From the NCBI RefSeq assembly GCF_014127485.1, contig NZ_CP059903.1, forward strand, positions 1-64,000: a DNA stretch of 64,000 bases. Direction: 5' to 3'. The stretch's first letter is position 1. Each line of letters opens with the position of its first letter. A model generated the notes under the pieces. It had not been told where the DNA came from, ran no database searches, and worked only from the letters and a program-made list of their open reading frames with translations. This document shows positions 29,881 through 37,674 of the stretch, in pieces. Both the position numbers and the translations under genes were made by a program. The stretch comes from Nocardioides dongkuii (lineage in GTDB: Bacteria; Actinomycetota; Actinomycetes; Propionibacteriales; Nocardioidaceae).

Positions 29881-30705
29881 GTGACGACCGCGTTCGTCCT
29901 CGGTGGCGGAGGCGTGCTCGGGGCGGTCGAGGTCGGCATGCTGCGCGCGCTGCTCGAGCGCGGCATCACCCCCGACCTGGTGCTCGGCACCAGCGTCGGC
30001 GCCCTGAACGGCGCGCTGGTCGCCGCCGACCCCACCCCCGCGGTCGTGGACCGGCTGACCGGGCTCTGGCGCACCGCGGCCACCTCCGGCCAGGAGGTGT
30101 ACGGCGACCGCCCGCTGCGCTCGGTCCGGCGTGCGGTCTCGACCGGCACTCACCTGTGGTCGGCGAAGCCGCTGAAGCAGCGGCTCGTCGACGAGCTCGG
30201 CGAGGTGACGTTCGAGGAGCTCCCAGTGCGCTTCCAGGTGTGCGCGGCGAGCATCGAGCGGGCCGCGGAGCACTGGTTCTCCAGCGGCCCGGTCGTCGAC
30301 GCGGTCGTGGCGAGCGCCGCCGTACCCGGGCTGCTGCCGCCGGCGCGGGTCGGGGACGAGCACTACCTCGACGGCGGCATCGTGAACTCCATCCCCCTCG
30401 GCCGGGCGGTCCGGCTCGGGGCGACGCGGGTCTTCGTGCTGCAGGTGGGGCGGATCGACCGGCCGCTGAGCGTGCCGCGGCGACCGTGGGAGGTCGCGCG
30501 CGTGTCCTTCGAGATCGCCCGGCGGCACCGGTTCGTCCGCGAGCTCGACGAGCTGCCCGACGGCGTGACCGCGCACGTGCTGCCCGCGCGCGGCACCTCC
30601 GGGCGCGACGACTCCTTGCTCGGCACCCGCGACTTCTCCGGCGTCGAGGACCGCATCGAGGCGACGTACGCCGCGTCGGCGGCGTACCTGGACGGCCTGC
30701 GCTGA
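29881..30705 (+). CDS. Patatin-like phospholipase
   Basis: A 274-aa serine lipid hydrolase with a Ser-Asp dyad. Glycine-rich oxyanion loop LGGGGVLGAVEVGML, nucleophile S38 in GTSVG and catalytic D164 in YLDGGIVNSIPLG. Length is near the single-domain bacterial patatin class. It starts at GTG 29881, 7 bp after DUF3817, and is followed 18 bp later by an acyltransferase gene, so a lipid-remodelling pair is plausible. Confidence 0.9.
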   Translation: MTTAFVLGGGGVLGAVEVGMLRALLERGITPDLVLGTSVGALNGALVAADPTPAVVDRLTGLWRTAATSGQEVYGDRPLRSVRRAVSTGTHLWSAKPLKQRLVDELGEVTFEELPVRFQVCAASIERAAEHWFSSGPVVDAVVASAAVPGLLPPARVGDEHYLDGGIVNSIPLGRAVRLGATRVFVLQVGRIDRPLSVPRRPWEVARVSFEIARRHRFVRELDELPDGVTAHVLPARGTSGRDDSLLGTRDFSGVEDRIEATYAASAAYLDGLR

Positions 30706-30723
30706 GACCGCGATGATCCTGCG

Positions 30724-31749
30724 GTGACCCTGATCTGGCTGGTCCGCCGAGGCGTCGTGGCCCCGGCCCTCATCGGGATCACCGCGCTGCTGTGGTTCTC
30801 GCTGCCCCTGTGGCTGCTCGTCGCCGCCGCGCTCTCCCCGCTGCTGCCCGGCCGCTGGCGGGCGCTGCGGCTGCTGTGGGTGCTGGTGGTCTACCTGTCC
30901 ATCGAGACGGTGATGCTGCTGGTGCTGTGGGGGGCGTGGTTCGCGTCCGGCTGCGGGCGCGGGATCCGGCGCCCGTACTGGGAGGGCGTCCACTACGAGT
31001 GGGTCCAGGGCGTGCTGTGGGTGTTCTTCCGCGAGGCCCGGCGGGTGCTGCGGCTGCGGATCGAGACCGACGGGCCCACGCCGGACGCGCACCCCGGCGT
31101 ACCCCTGCTGGTGTGCTGCCGGCACGCGGGGCCGGGCGACTCCTTCACGCTCATCCACGCGCTCATGCATTGGTACGCCCGCGAGCCGCGGGTGGTCCTC
31201 AAGGACACGCTTGCCTGGGACCCGATGATCGACGTCGTGCTGCGGCGGATCCCGGCCCGCTTCATCACCCCGGACCCCGCGGAGGGCGAGGACCTGGAGT
31301 CGCAGATCGCCGGGCTGGCCGCCGGCCTGGACGCGAACGACGCGTTCGTGATCTTCCCGGAGGGCGGGAACTTCACGCCGCAGCGCCGCGACCGGGCGAT
31401 CGCGCGGCTGCGGCGGCTGGGCATGGACCGGATGGCCGAGCGCGCGGAGTCGATGATGCACGTGCTGGCCCCGAAGCCGGGCGGCTTCCTGGCCGCGCTC
31501 GACGCGGCGCCGGACGCCGACGTGGTGCTGGTCGCGCACACCGGGCTCGACCACCTGCTCACCGTCGGCGACGTGTGGCGAGAGCTGCCGATGGACAAGC
31601 GGATCGTGATGCGCTGGTGGCAGGTCCCGCGCGAGGACATCCCGCAGGGCCGCGAGGAGCGGATCGACTGGCTCTACGGCTGGTGGGCGGAGATCGACCG
31701 CTGGATACAGCAGAACCGGCCCGAGGAGGTTCCCCCGGGCCGGTCCTGA
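30724..31749 (+). CDS. PlsC-like acyltransferase
   Basis: A 341-aa membrane-linked protein of the lysophosphatidate acyltransferase superfamily. Two N-terminal membrane helices (about 8-35 and 48-70) precede the HX4D motif CCRHAGPGDSF and the FPEGGNFTPQR motif. The C-terminal part has RWWQVPREDIPQG and an EERIDWLYGWW helix. It probably moves an acyl chain onto a lysolipid; the acceptor is unknown. GTG 30724, 18 bp after the patatin. Confidence 0.82.
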   Translation: MTLIWLVRRGVVAPALIGITALLWFSLPLWLLVAAALSPLLPGRWRALRLLWVLVVYLSIETVMLLVLWGAWFASGCGRGIRRPYWEGVHYEWVQGVLWVFFREARRVLRLRIETDGPTPDAHPGVPLLVCCRHAGPGDSFTLIHALMHWYAREPRVVLKDTLAWDPMIDVVLRRIPARFITPDPAEGEDLESQIAGLAAGLDANDAFVIFPEGGNFTPQRRDRAIARLRRLGMDRMAERAESMMHVLAPKPGGFLAALDAAPDADVVLVAHTGLDHLLTVGDVWRELPMDKRIVMRWWQVPREDIPQGREERIDWLYGWWAEIDRWIQQNRPEEVPPGRS

Positions 31750-31765
31750 CGGTCGTGCGCTGCGG

Positions 31766-32467
31766 TCAGCTGTTCTTGTCGTCGAGCGCGATGACCTCGG
31801 CCGGCTCGTCCGGCGTGGTCACCGGGTGCGGGGTCTCGGCCTGGTCGGCGATCGCCTCGTCGGGCGAGGCTCCGCCGGGGTCGACGTCCGAGGTCACCGG
31901 GGGCGGCACCGGGGTGGTGGCGAGCGGCGTGTCCGTGCTCGGCCCGGTGCCCGTCGTGGAGGCGGGCGGCGGCGACGGGACGTAGGAGGACTGCCAGTTG
32001 TCGCTCTGCTTGCCGCCCTGCAGCTTCTTGGCCACGAAGCCGGCAGCACCGGCGACGACCGCGAACAGCGCCACCTTCTTGAGCTTGCCGCCCTTCTTCT
32101 TCTTCGGCGGCTCGCCCTTGAGGACCGCCACCTTGGCGTCGGCCATCTCCTTGACGGCCGCGGCCTTCTCGCTCGCGACCGCTGCGCCCGTGGCGATCAG
32201 CGGGGCCGCCTTGGCGCGCGCGTCGGCGACCACCGGTCCTGCCTTCTCCCGGGCGTCGGCGATCCCGGCCGCAGCGCGGGTGCGGGCGTCGGCCAGGGCC
32301 GGACCTGCCTTCTCGCGGGCGTCTGCCAGCGCGGGCCGGGCGGTGGTCTCGACGAAGTCACCGACTGCGTCGAGGGCCTGGTTCACCGCCGACTCGACCT
32401 GGGGTCGAACGGCATCGACGTAGTCCGAGGCCTGATCGAGGAGGGACTTCTTCTTGCGGAGACGCAT
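31766..32467 (-). CDS. Repetitive helical membrane-anchored protein, function unknown
   Basis: A 233-aa protein. Residues about 10-110 are a long amphipathic helical region with near-repeats of an ADARxKAGPxL unit (ALADAREKAGPALADARTRA, IADAREKAGPVVADARAKAAPLI), followed by a lysine-rich stretch KKKKGGKLKK, one membrane helix (VALFAVVAGAAGFVAKKL) and a Pro/Thr-rich tail. ATG 32467 has GAGAGGAAG upstream; ATG 32494 lacks a site. The layout recalls actinobacterial DUF5324-type proteins, but I cannot confirm that. It diverges from the cyclophilin gene. Confidence 0.65.
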   Translation of the reverse strand: MRLRKKKSLLDQASDYVDAVRPQVESAVNQALDAVGDFVETTARPALADAREKAGPALADARTRAAAGIADAREKAGPVVADARAKAAPLIATGAAVASEKAAAVKEMADAKVAVLKGEPPKKKKGGKLKKVALFAVVAGAAGFVAKKLQGGKQSDNWQSSYVPSPPPASTTGTGPSTDTPLATTPVPPPVTSDVDPGGASPDEAIADQAETPHPVTTPDEPAEVIALDDKNS

Positions 32468-32639
32468 GCGCGTCACTTCCTCTCGTTCGGTCATTGCCAG
32501 TCGATCATGTCGCGCGAGCGGCGACCAGCGCAGGGGCCCCTTGGGAGGCGTGCGAGGATCGGCGAGGCACAACGAAACGATCGTCGTCGCCTTCCTCGTA
32601 CCCACCTCGTTGACGAGTAGTCACATCAGAAGGGCAGTC

Positions 32640-33152
32640 ATGGCTGACCAGCAGGTCATCTTGAAGACCACCATGGGCGACATCGTCCTGAACCTGTTCC
32701 CGAACCACGCCCCCGAGACGGTCGCGAACTTCGTCGGTCTCGCCAAGGGCGAGAAGTCCTACGACGCCGGCAACGGCCGCAGCGGCCCGTTCTACGACGG
32801 CCTCGGGTTCCACCGCGTCATCGACGGCTTCATGATCCAGGGCGGGTGCCCGCTCGGCACCGGCACCGGCGGCCCGGGCTACACGTTCAAGGACGAGATC
32901 CACCCCGAGCTGGTCTTCGACAAGCCCTACCTGCTCGCGATGGCGAACGCCGGCCCGGGCACCAACGGCTCGCAGTTCTTCATCACCCTGGCCGCCACCC
33001 CGTGGCTGAACCGCAAGCACACGATCTTCGGCGAGGTGGCCGACCAGGCCTCGCGCGACGTCGTGGACAAGATCGGGAAGGTCAAGACCGGCCCGATGGA
33101 CCGTCCGGCCGAGCCGATCGTCTTCGAGTCCGTCGAGATCGTCGACGCCTGA
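32640..33152 (+). CDS. ppiA: Peptidyl-prolyl cis-trans isomerase (cyclophilin)
   Basis: Cytosolic proline isomerase of 170 aa. Cyclophilin motifs are all present: FHRVIDGFMIQGG with the catalytic Arg, LAMANAGPGTNGSQFFIT, and LNRKHTIFGEV. ATG 32640 with AAGGG upstream. Followed 21 bp later by the rhomboid gene; ppiA near crgA matches the mycobacterial near-origin order. Confidence 0.95.
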   Translation: MADQQVILKTTMGDIVLNLFPNHAPETVANFVGLAKGEKSYDAGNGRSGPFYDGLGFHRVIDGFMIQGGCPLGTGTGGPGYTFKDEIHPELVFDKPYLLAMANAGPGTNGSQFFITLAATPWLNRKHTIFGEVADQASRDVVDKIGKVKTGPMDRPAEPIVFESVEIVDA

Positions 33153-33173
33153 CCCTGCGCTGACCCTCCTCCC

Positions 33174-34079
33174 GTGACCCAGCCGTCCGAGCCCGCGGGC
33201 GGGGTGCCCACCTGCTACCGGCACCCCGACCGCGAGACCTACATCCGCTGCCAGCGCTGCGACCGTCCGATCTGTCCGGACTGCATGCGCGACGCCGCGG
33301 TGGGCTTCCACTGCCCGGAGTGCGTGGCGGAGGCGGCGCGGACGACGCGCCAGGCCCGCACGGCGTACGGCGGGCTGCGGCCGGGGAACGCCGCGATCAC
33401 CTCGATGGTGCTGATCGGGGTGAACCTCGCGGTGTTCGTCCTGGTGCTCGGCTCCGGCGGGTCCGGGGGAGAGCTCTTCCGCGAGCTGGTGCTGCGCCCC
33501 GCGGGGTTCTGCGCCGGCGCGTTCGGCGTCCCGGAGGGCCAGTGCGGCCCGACCTGGGTGCCGGGCGTCGCCGACGGCGCGTACTGGCAGCTGCTGACCA
33601 GCACCTTCCTGCACACGCGGCTGCTGCACCTGGGCTTCAACATGCTGGCCCTCTACTGGCTCGGCCCGCAGCTCGAGCTGCTCCTGGGCCGCGTGCGGTT
33701 CCTCGCGCTGTACCTGCTCTCCGGCCTCACGGGCTCCGCCGTCGTCTACTGGGCGGCCCCGGAGTACCAGGCCACGCTGGGTGCCTCCGGGTCGATCTAC
33801 GGCCTGTTCGGCGCGATGCTCGTCGTCGCGTACAAGATCGGCGGCCAGGTGCAGCAGATCCTGGTGCTGATCGGCGTCAACCTGTTCATCACCTTCGCGA
33901 TCCCGGGGATCTCCTGGCAGGGCCACCTCGGCGGCCTCCTCGGCGGCGCGGCGATCGCCGCGATCCTGGTCTACGCCCCGCGCGGTCCACGGCGTACCGC
34001 CTTCCAGACGGGCGGTCTGCTCGCCATCGCCCTCCTCACCGCCATCGCCATCATCGCCCGCACCGCCGTCCTGGCCTGA
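33174..34079 (+). CDS. Rhomboid-family intramembrane serine protease with zinc-finger N-terminus
   Basis: A 301-aa protein. Residues about 14-52 form a B-box-like zinc finger (CYRHPDRETYIRCQRCDRPI, CPDCM, HCPEC). The rhomboid domain has about six or seven membrane helices, the HLGFNMLALYWLGP motif, catalytic Ser in LGASGSIYGLFGAM and catalytic His in GHLGGLLGG. Cleaves substrates within membranes; the substrate is unknown. GTG 33174. Confidence 0.93.
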   Translation: MTQPSEPAGGVPTCYRHPDRETYIRCQRCDRPICPDCMRDAAVGFHCPECVAEAARTTRQARTAYGGLRPGNAAITSMVLIGVNLAVFVLVLGSGGSGGELFRELVLRPAGFCAGAFGVPEGQCGPTWVPGVADGAYWQLLTSTFLHTRLLHLGFNMLALYWLGPQLELLLGRVRFLALYLLSGLTGSAVVYWAAPEYQATLGASGSIYGLFGAMLVVAYKIGGQVQQILVLIGVNLFITFAIPGISWQGHLGGLLGGAAIAAILVYAPRGPRRTAFQTGGLLAIALLTAIAIIARTAVLA

Positions 34080-34126
34080 GCGGGCCCGCGGCCGTCGCCG
34101 GCCCCCGGCGTACCTGACCGACGGAC

Positions 34127-34189
34127 CTTCCGCTTGACCGACGAAACTCCGTCGGTCAAGCGGAAGATTCACCGGTCGACCGGTGAATC
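34127..34189. repeat. Two adjacent perfect palindromes (hairpins C and D)
   Basis: Hairpin C: 17-bp perfect arms CTTCCGCTTGACCGACG (34127-34143) and its complement (34150-34166) with a 6-nt loop. Hairpin D starts on its last base: a 24-bp perfect palindrome (34166-34189) with half-site GATTCACCGGTC. They start 47 bp after the rhomboid stop between convergent genes. They may terminate transcription; neither has a U-tract. Confidence 0.7.
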
Positions 34190-34222
34190 GTCCCCCCGGG
34201 AGCCCGCCCGCGACCCGGCAGG

Positions 34223-34282
34223 TAGTCCGGCACGTTCCGGTTGTCATTCCAGCCCCGGGGACGACCGGAACGTGCCGGACTA
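34223..34282. repeat. Type-B hairpin repeat, copy 1
   Basis: Perfect 19-bp arms TAGTCCGGCACGTTCCGGT (34223-34241) and its complement (34264-34282), 22-nt loop. The arms recur almost unchanged at 58884-58942 and 59058-59116. Confidence 0.8.
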
Positions 34283-34296
34283 TCCCGCCCCGGGGG

Positions 34297-34354
34297 TACT
34301 CCGACACACCTGTGTCGTTTCGGACCGGGAGAACGACACGCATGTGTCGGACTA
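34297..34354. repeat. Type-A hairpin repeat, copy 1
   Basis: Arms TACTCCGACACACCTGTGTC (from 34297) and the near-complement ending in GTGTCGGACTA (34354); about 20 of 23 positions pair. The same TCCGACACA/TGTGTCGGA ends occur at 58804-58861 and 58978-59035. Confidence 0.75.
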
Positions 34355-34380
34355 CCCGGTGAACCGGCAACCGCAGAAAG

Positions 34381-34458
34381 TTCTCCACAGCTGTGGACTC
34401 ACCTGTGCAGAACTACACCGGTGTAGTTCTCCACAGGTTTGTCCCCAGCTGTGCACAA
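34381..34458. other. Cluster of near-DnaA boxes around a palindrome
   Basis: Within 78 bp: TTCTCCACA at 34381 and again at 34427 (one mismatch each to TTGTCCACA), TTGTCCCCA at 34439 (one mismatch), TGTGCACAA at 34450 (one mismatch to the reverse box), and weaker TGTGGACTC at 34392 and TGTGCAGAA at 34404. In the middle is the perfect palindrome AACTACACCGGTGTAGTT (34411-34428). TTGTCCCCA and GAACTACACC also occur in the oriC region. A DnaA-binding role is inferred. Confidence 0.45.
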
Positions 34459-34460
34459 AC

Positions 34461-34490
34461 GCCGGCCCGTCCCAGGTGGGACGGACCGGC
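34461..34490 (-). terminator. Terminator hairpin downstream of crgA
   Basis: GCCGGCCCGTCCCA-GG-TGGGACGGACCGGC pairs at 13 of 14 positions and ends 33 bp beyond the crgA stop. On the minus strand it is followed by GTTTGTG. The 444-bp interval 34080-34523 otherwise holds only the hairpins and box cluster listed. Confidence 0.65.
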
Positions 34491-34523
34491 GTCAGAGGCG
34501 GTGCGGAGAGGGGGGCGGCCCGC

Positions 34524-34994
34524 TCACTCCCAGCGCGTGGCGTAGGTGAAGCCGATCGCCATGAAGCCGATGCCGACGAACAGGTTCTTCTGGCCCAGGT
34601 CGTTGAAGACCGGGATGCCGCCGGTGTCGGGGTCGTTGCTGAACAGGTAGAACGTGCAGATCCACAGCAGGCCGATGATGAAGCAGCCCAGCATGCCGAC
34701 GACGACGCCCTGGCCGCGGCCGAGCGGGGTCGAGGGGTGGGCGGCGATCGCCAGGCCGAGCAGCAGCGCGCCGAACCCGATCAGGTAGTTCCAGTCGCCC
34801 AGGTCGGCCATGAACTTCGGGCTGCCGGGGTCCGGGGCGGGTACGGCGGCCGGGTCGACCCGCACGACGGCGTAGTAGTACGCCATCCACGCGATCCCCA
34901 GCACGATCAGCAGCAGGGCGACCACGAACCGCGGCGTCAGGAGGGGTCCCCGGCCGGGCTCGGCAAAGGTCGGGAGGTCCTTGGACTTGGACAC
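34524..34994 (-). CDS. crgA: CrgA-like division regulator with internal duplication
   Basis: CrgA proteins bind FtsZ/FtsI/FtsQ and help place the division septum. The family is usually about 85-95 aa with two membrane helices; this one is 156 aa with four (about 22-42, 69-86, 97-117, 136-152). Each half has the family layout, a helix followed by a DLG-containing loop and a closing helix: FMADLGDWNYLIGFGALLLG in half 1 and VFNDLGQKNLFVGIGFMAIG in half 2, the latter ending YATRWE like known CrgA (MRWH). GTG 34994 with GAGGAG upstream. Position next to DUF881 supports the call. Confidence 0.85.
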   Translation of the reverse strand: MSKSKDLPTFAEPGRGPLLTPRFVVALLLIVLGIAWMAYYYAVVRVDPAAVPAPDPGSPKFMADLGDWNYLIGFGALLLGLAIAAHPSTPLGRGQGVVVGMLGCFIIGLLWICTFYLFSNDPDTGGIPVFNDLGQKNLFVGIGFMAIGFTYATRWE

Positions 34995-35063
34995 AGGTGT
35001 TGCTCCTCGGTTCGTGGTCCGCCCGCGACGTCCGCCCGCGGGTCGCGGGTTACCTTAGTCGTC

Positions 35064-35867
35064 GTGACGTCCGGCACCCACGCGAGGCCTACGACGCCAC
35101 CCGAGCACCCGCACGCCGGGCCGTCGAGGTGGCGCCGTCTGACGCGCCCGGGAGCCCTCGGCACGCCGCTGGTGCTCGCCCTCTGCGGCGCCCTGTTCGT
35201 GATCAGCGCCGAGAACAGCCAGGGCACCGACCTGCGCCCGGGTCGCTACACCGACCTCGCCAGCCTGGTCCGCGCGGAGTCGCGCCAGTACGAGCAGCTC
35301 GAGGAGCGGGTCGAGGACCTCACCGACGAGGTCACCAGCCTCTCGGCGTCGGTCGAGGACCGCACCGTCAGCCGCTACCGGGAGGGCATCGAGGAGCTGC
35401 GCGACCCCGCCGGCCTGGTCGAGCGCACCGGCCCCGGTGTCACCGTCACGCTCTCCGACGCCCCCGACGAGCTGGTGCAGGCCGCGATCGTGGCCGACGC
35501 GCCGCTCAGCGACTTCGTCGTCCACCAGCAGGACATCCAGGCCGTGGTCAACGCGCTGTGGCGCGGCGGCGCCACCGCCGTCACCGTGCAGGGCAAGCGG
35601 ATCGTCTCGACCACCGGCATCAAGTGCGTCGGCAACTCGGTGCTGCTGCAGGGCCAGCCCTACTCCCCGCCGTACGTCATCTCGGCGGTCGGCGACCAGG
35701 GCGAGCTGGTCGACGCGGTCTCCGAGGACGACATCCTGGAGACCTACCGCGAGCACGCCGCGTCGCCGGAGGTGGCGGTCGGCTGGGAGCTCGAGGTCGA
35801 CTCCGAGCTCACCGCCCCGGCGTACGACGGGCTGCTCGGCCTGACGTACGCGGAGCCGATCGCCTGA
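35064..35867 (+). CDS. DUF881 family protein
   Basis: A 267-aa exported, membrane-anchored protein: an N-terminal helix (TPLVLALCGALFVISAENSQ), a coiled coil (about 70-100: SRQYEQLEERVEDLTDEVTS), then the DUF881 fold with LVERTGPGVTVTLSDAP, DIQAVVNALWRGGATAVTVQG and KCVGNSVLLQG. The family is linked to division genes by neighbourhood only. A -10-like TACCTT lies 7 nt upstream of GTG 35064, so the mRNA may be leaderless. Its 3' end overlaps the pknB 3' end by 59 bp on the other strand. Confidence 0.88.
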   Translation: MTSGTHARPTTPPEHPHAGPSRWRRLTRPGALGTPLVLALCGALFVISAENSQGTDLRPGRYTDLASLVRAESRQYEQLEERVEDLTDEVTSLSASVEDRTVSRYREGIEELRDPAGLVERTGPGVTVTLSDAPDELVQAAIVADAPLSDFVVHQQDIQAVVNALWRGGATAVTVQGKRIVSTTGIKCVGNSVLLQGQPYSPPYVISAVGDQGELVDAVSEDDILETYREHAASPEVAVGWELEVDSELTAPAYDGLLGLTYAEPIA

Positions 35868-37674
35868 CCCGACCGGCCGGGGACGACGGGGTCGACCGGC
35901 CCTCGCCGTCGGTGCCCGGGCTGTCGGTGGGGTCGGTCGGCGTCGACGGCGCCGGGGTACCCGACGGGCTCTCGCTCGGGTCCGGCTCAGGCGTCTCGGT
36001 GGGCTCCACGAACGTCGAGACCGTGATGTAGACCGTGGTCCCGTCGTCGAGCTCCTGCCCGGCGGGCGGGTCCTGGGCGATGACCTCGCCGGCGGGGGCG
36101 GTGGTGTCGTCCTCCTCGAAGACCCGCGGGACGAACCCGCGGTCCTTGATGATCTGCTCCGCCTCGCCCCGGCGGCGCCCGACGACCTCGGGCATCTCCT
36201 CGCGCCCGTCGGAGTAGAAGATCGTGACCGTCGAGCTCGCCGACACCGGCGTGCCGGGCGCGGGGTCGGTGCGGATCACCTCGTCCTCGTCGGCGTCGGA
36301 CTCCTCCTCCTGCTCGCGCGGCACCAGGCCGAGGTCGAGGAGCCGCTGCTTGGCCTCCTCGCGGCTCAGACCGACCAGGTCGGGCGGGATGGTCACCTGG
36401 GGCTCACCGGTGGAGACCGTGAAGCTGACGCTGGTGCCGGGGTCGACGAACTGCCCGGAGGTGGGGTCCTCGGACCCCGGGATCACCCGGTTGGCCGGGA
36501 CCTGGGTGCTGGCCTCGCGCCCGATCCGGCCGACGGCGAGGCCGGCCTCGCCGAGGGCGGTGCGCGCCTGGCGCTCGGTCATCCGGCCGAGGTCGGGCAC
36601 CTGCTCCTGCTCCGGCGCGCCCGGGAAGAGCCGGGGCCACAGCAGCACGCCGCCGACGATCAGGGCGATCACCACCAGGCCGATCAGCACCAGCAGGCCG
36701 GTGCGCGGGCCGCGCTCCTCGGACTCCGGGACCGGCGGGCGTACGGCGGTCGCGTCGGCCGCCGCGGGGACGACGGCGGTCGCCGCGGTCTGCGGAGGGG
36801 GCACGGTGGCGTGGACCGGGCGGCCGGCGAGGTAGCGCTCGATGTCGCTGCGCATCGCCGCGGCCGACTGGTAGCGGTCCTCGAGGCGCTTGGTCAGCGC
36901 CTTCATCACGATCGCGTCGATCTCGGGCGGGAGCGAGGTGTCGTGGTCCGACGGCGGCAGCGGCTGCTCGCGGACGTGCTGGTAGGCCACCGAGACCGGG
37001 CTGTCGCCGACGAACGGCGGCCGGCCGGTGAGCAGCTCGTAGAGCAGGCAGCCGGCCGAGTAGACGTCAGAGCGGGAGTCCACGGTCTCGCCGCGCGCCT
37101 GCTCGGGGGAGAGGTACTGCGCGGTGCCGACGACCGCGGCGGTCTGGGTCATCGTGTTGGCGGCGTCGCTCATCGCGCGGGCGATGCCGAAGTCCATCAC
37201 CTTGACGTCGCCGGTCGGGGTCAGCATCACGTTGCCGGGCTTGATGTCGCGGTGGATGATCCCCGCGCGGTGGCTGTAGTCGAGCGCGGAGAGCACGCCG
37301 CTGGTGATCTCCAGCGCCCGCTCGGGCAGGATCTTGCGGCCCTCGCGGATGATGTCGCGCAGCGTGCGGCCGGCGACGTACTCCATCACGATGTAGGGCT
37401 GCGAGACGCCGCTGCCGTCGCTCGCGGGCTCCTCGCCGGTGTCGTAGACCGCGACGATCGAGGGGTGGTTGAGCGAGGCCGAGGACTGCGCCTCGCGCCG
37501 GAACCGGGCCTGGAACGTCGCGTCGCTGGCGAGGTCGGTGCGCAGCCGCTTGACCGCCACCACCCGGCCCAGGCGGGTGTCGACGCCCTTGCGGACCTCC
37601 GCCATCCCGCCGCGGCCGAGGAGCTCGCCGAGCTCGTAGCGCCCGCCGACGACGACCGGCTGTGAGCTGCTCAT
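35809..37674 (-). CDS. pknB: Ser/Thr protein kinase PknB with PASTA domains
   Basis: Transmembrane kinase that senses muropeptides/lipid II and controls wall growth and division. The 621-aa protein has a kinase domain (about 13-275) with K42 in VAVKRL, HRDIKPGN (D143), DFG at 161 and activation-loop threonines 174-178; a juxtamembrane linker; one membrane helix (about 331-352, LLVLIGLVVIALIVGGVLLW); three PASTA repeats; and a Pro/Ser/Thr tail. Homologues often carry four PASTA repeats. The ATG overlaps the pknA stop. Last gene of the fhaA-pknB operon. Confidence 0.95.
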   Translation of the reverse strand: MSSSQPVVVGGRYELGELLGRGGMAEVRKGVDTRLGRVVAVKRLRTDLASDATFQARFRREAQSSASLNHPSIVAVYDTGEEPASDGSGVSQPYIVMEYVAGRTLRDIIREGRKILPERALEITSGVLSALDYSHRAGIIHRDIKPGNVMLTPTGDVKVMDFGIARAMSDAANTMTQTAAVVGTAQYLSPEQARGETVDSRSDVYSAGCLLYELLTGRPPFVGDSPVSVAYQHVREQPLPPSDHDTSLPPEIDAIVMKALTKRLEDRYQSAAAMRSDIERYLAGRPVHATVPPPQTAATAVVPAAADATAVRPPVPESEERGPRTGLLVLIGLVVIALIVGGVLLWPRLFPGAPEQEQVPDLGRMTERQARTALGEAGLAVGRIGREASTQVPANRVIPGSEDPTSGQFVDPGTSVSFTVSTGEPQVTIPPDLVGLSREEAKQRLLDLGLVPREQEEESDADEDEVIRTDPAPGTPVSASSTVTIFYSDGREEMPEVVGRRRGEAEQIIKDRGFVPRVFEEDDTTAPAGEVIAQDPPAGQELDDGTTVYITVSTFVEPTETPEPDPSESPSGTPAPSTPTDPTDSPGTDGEGRSTPSSPAGRVRRSAPRTSGRAARRTPGR

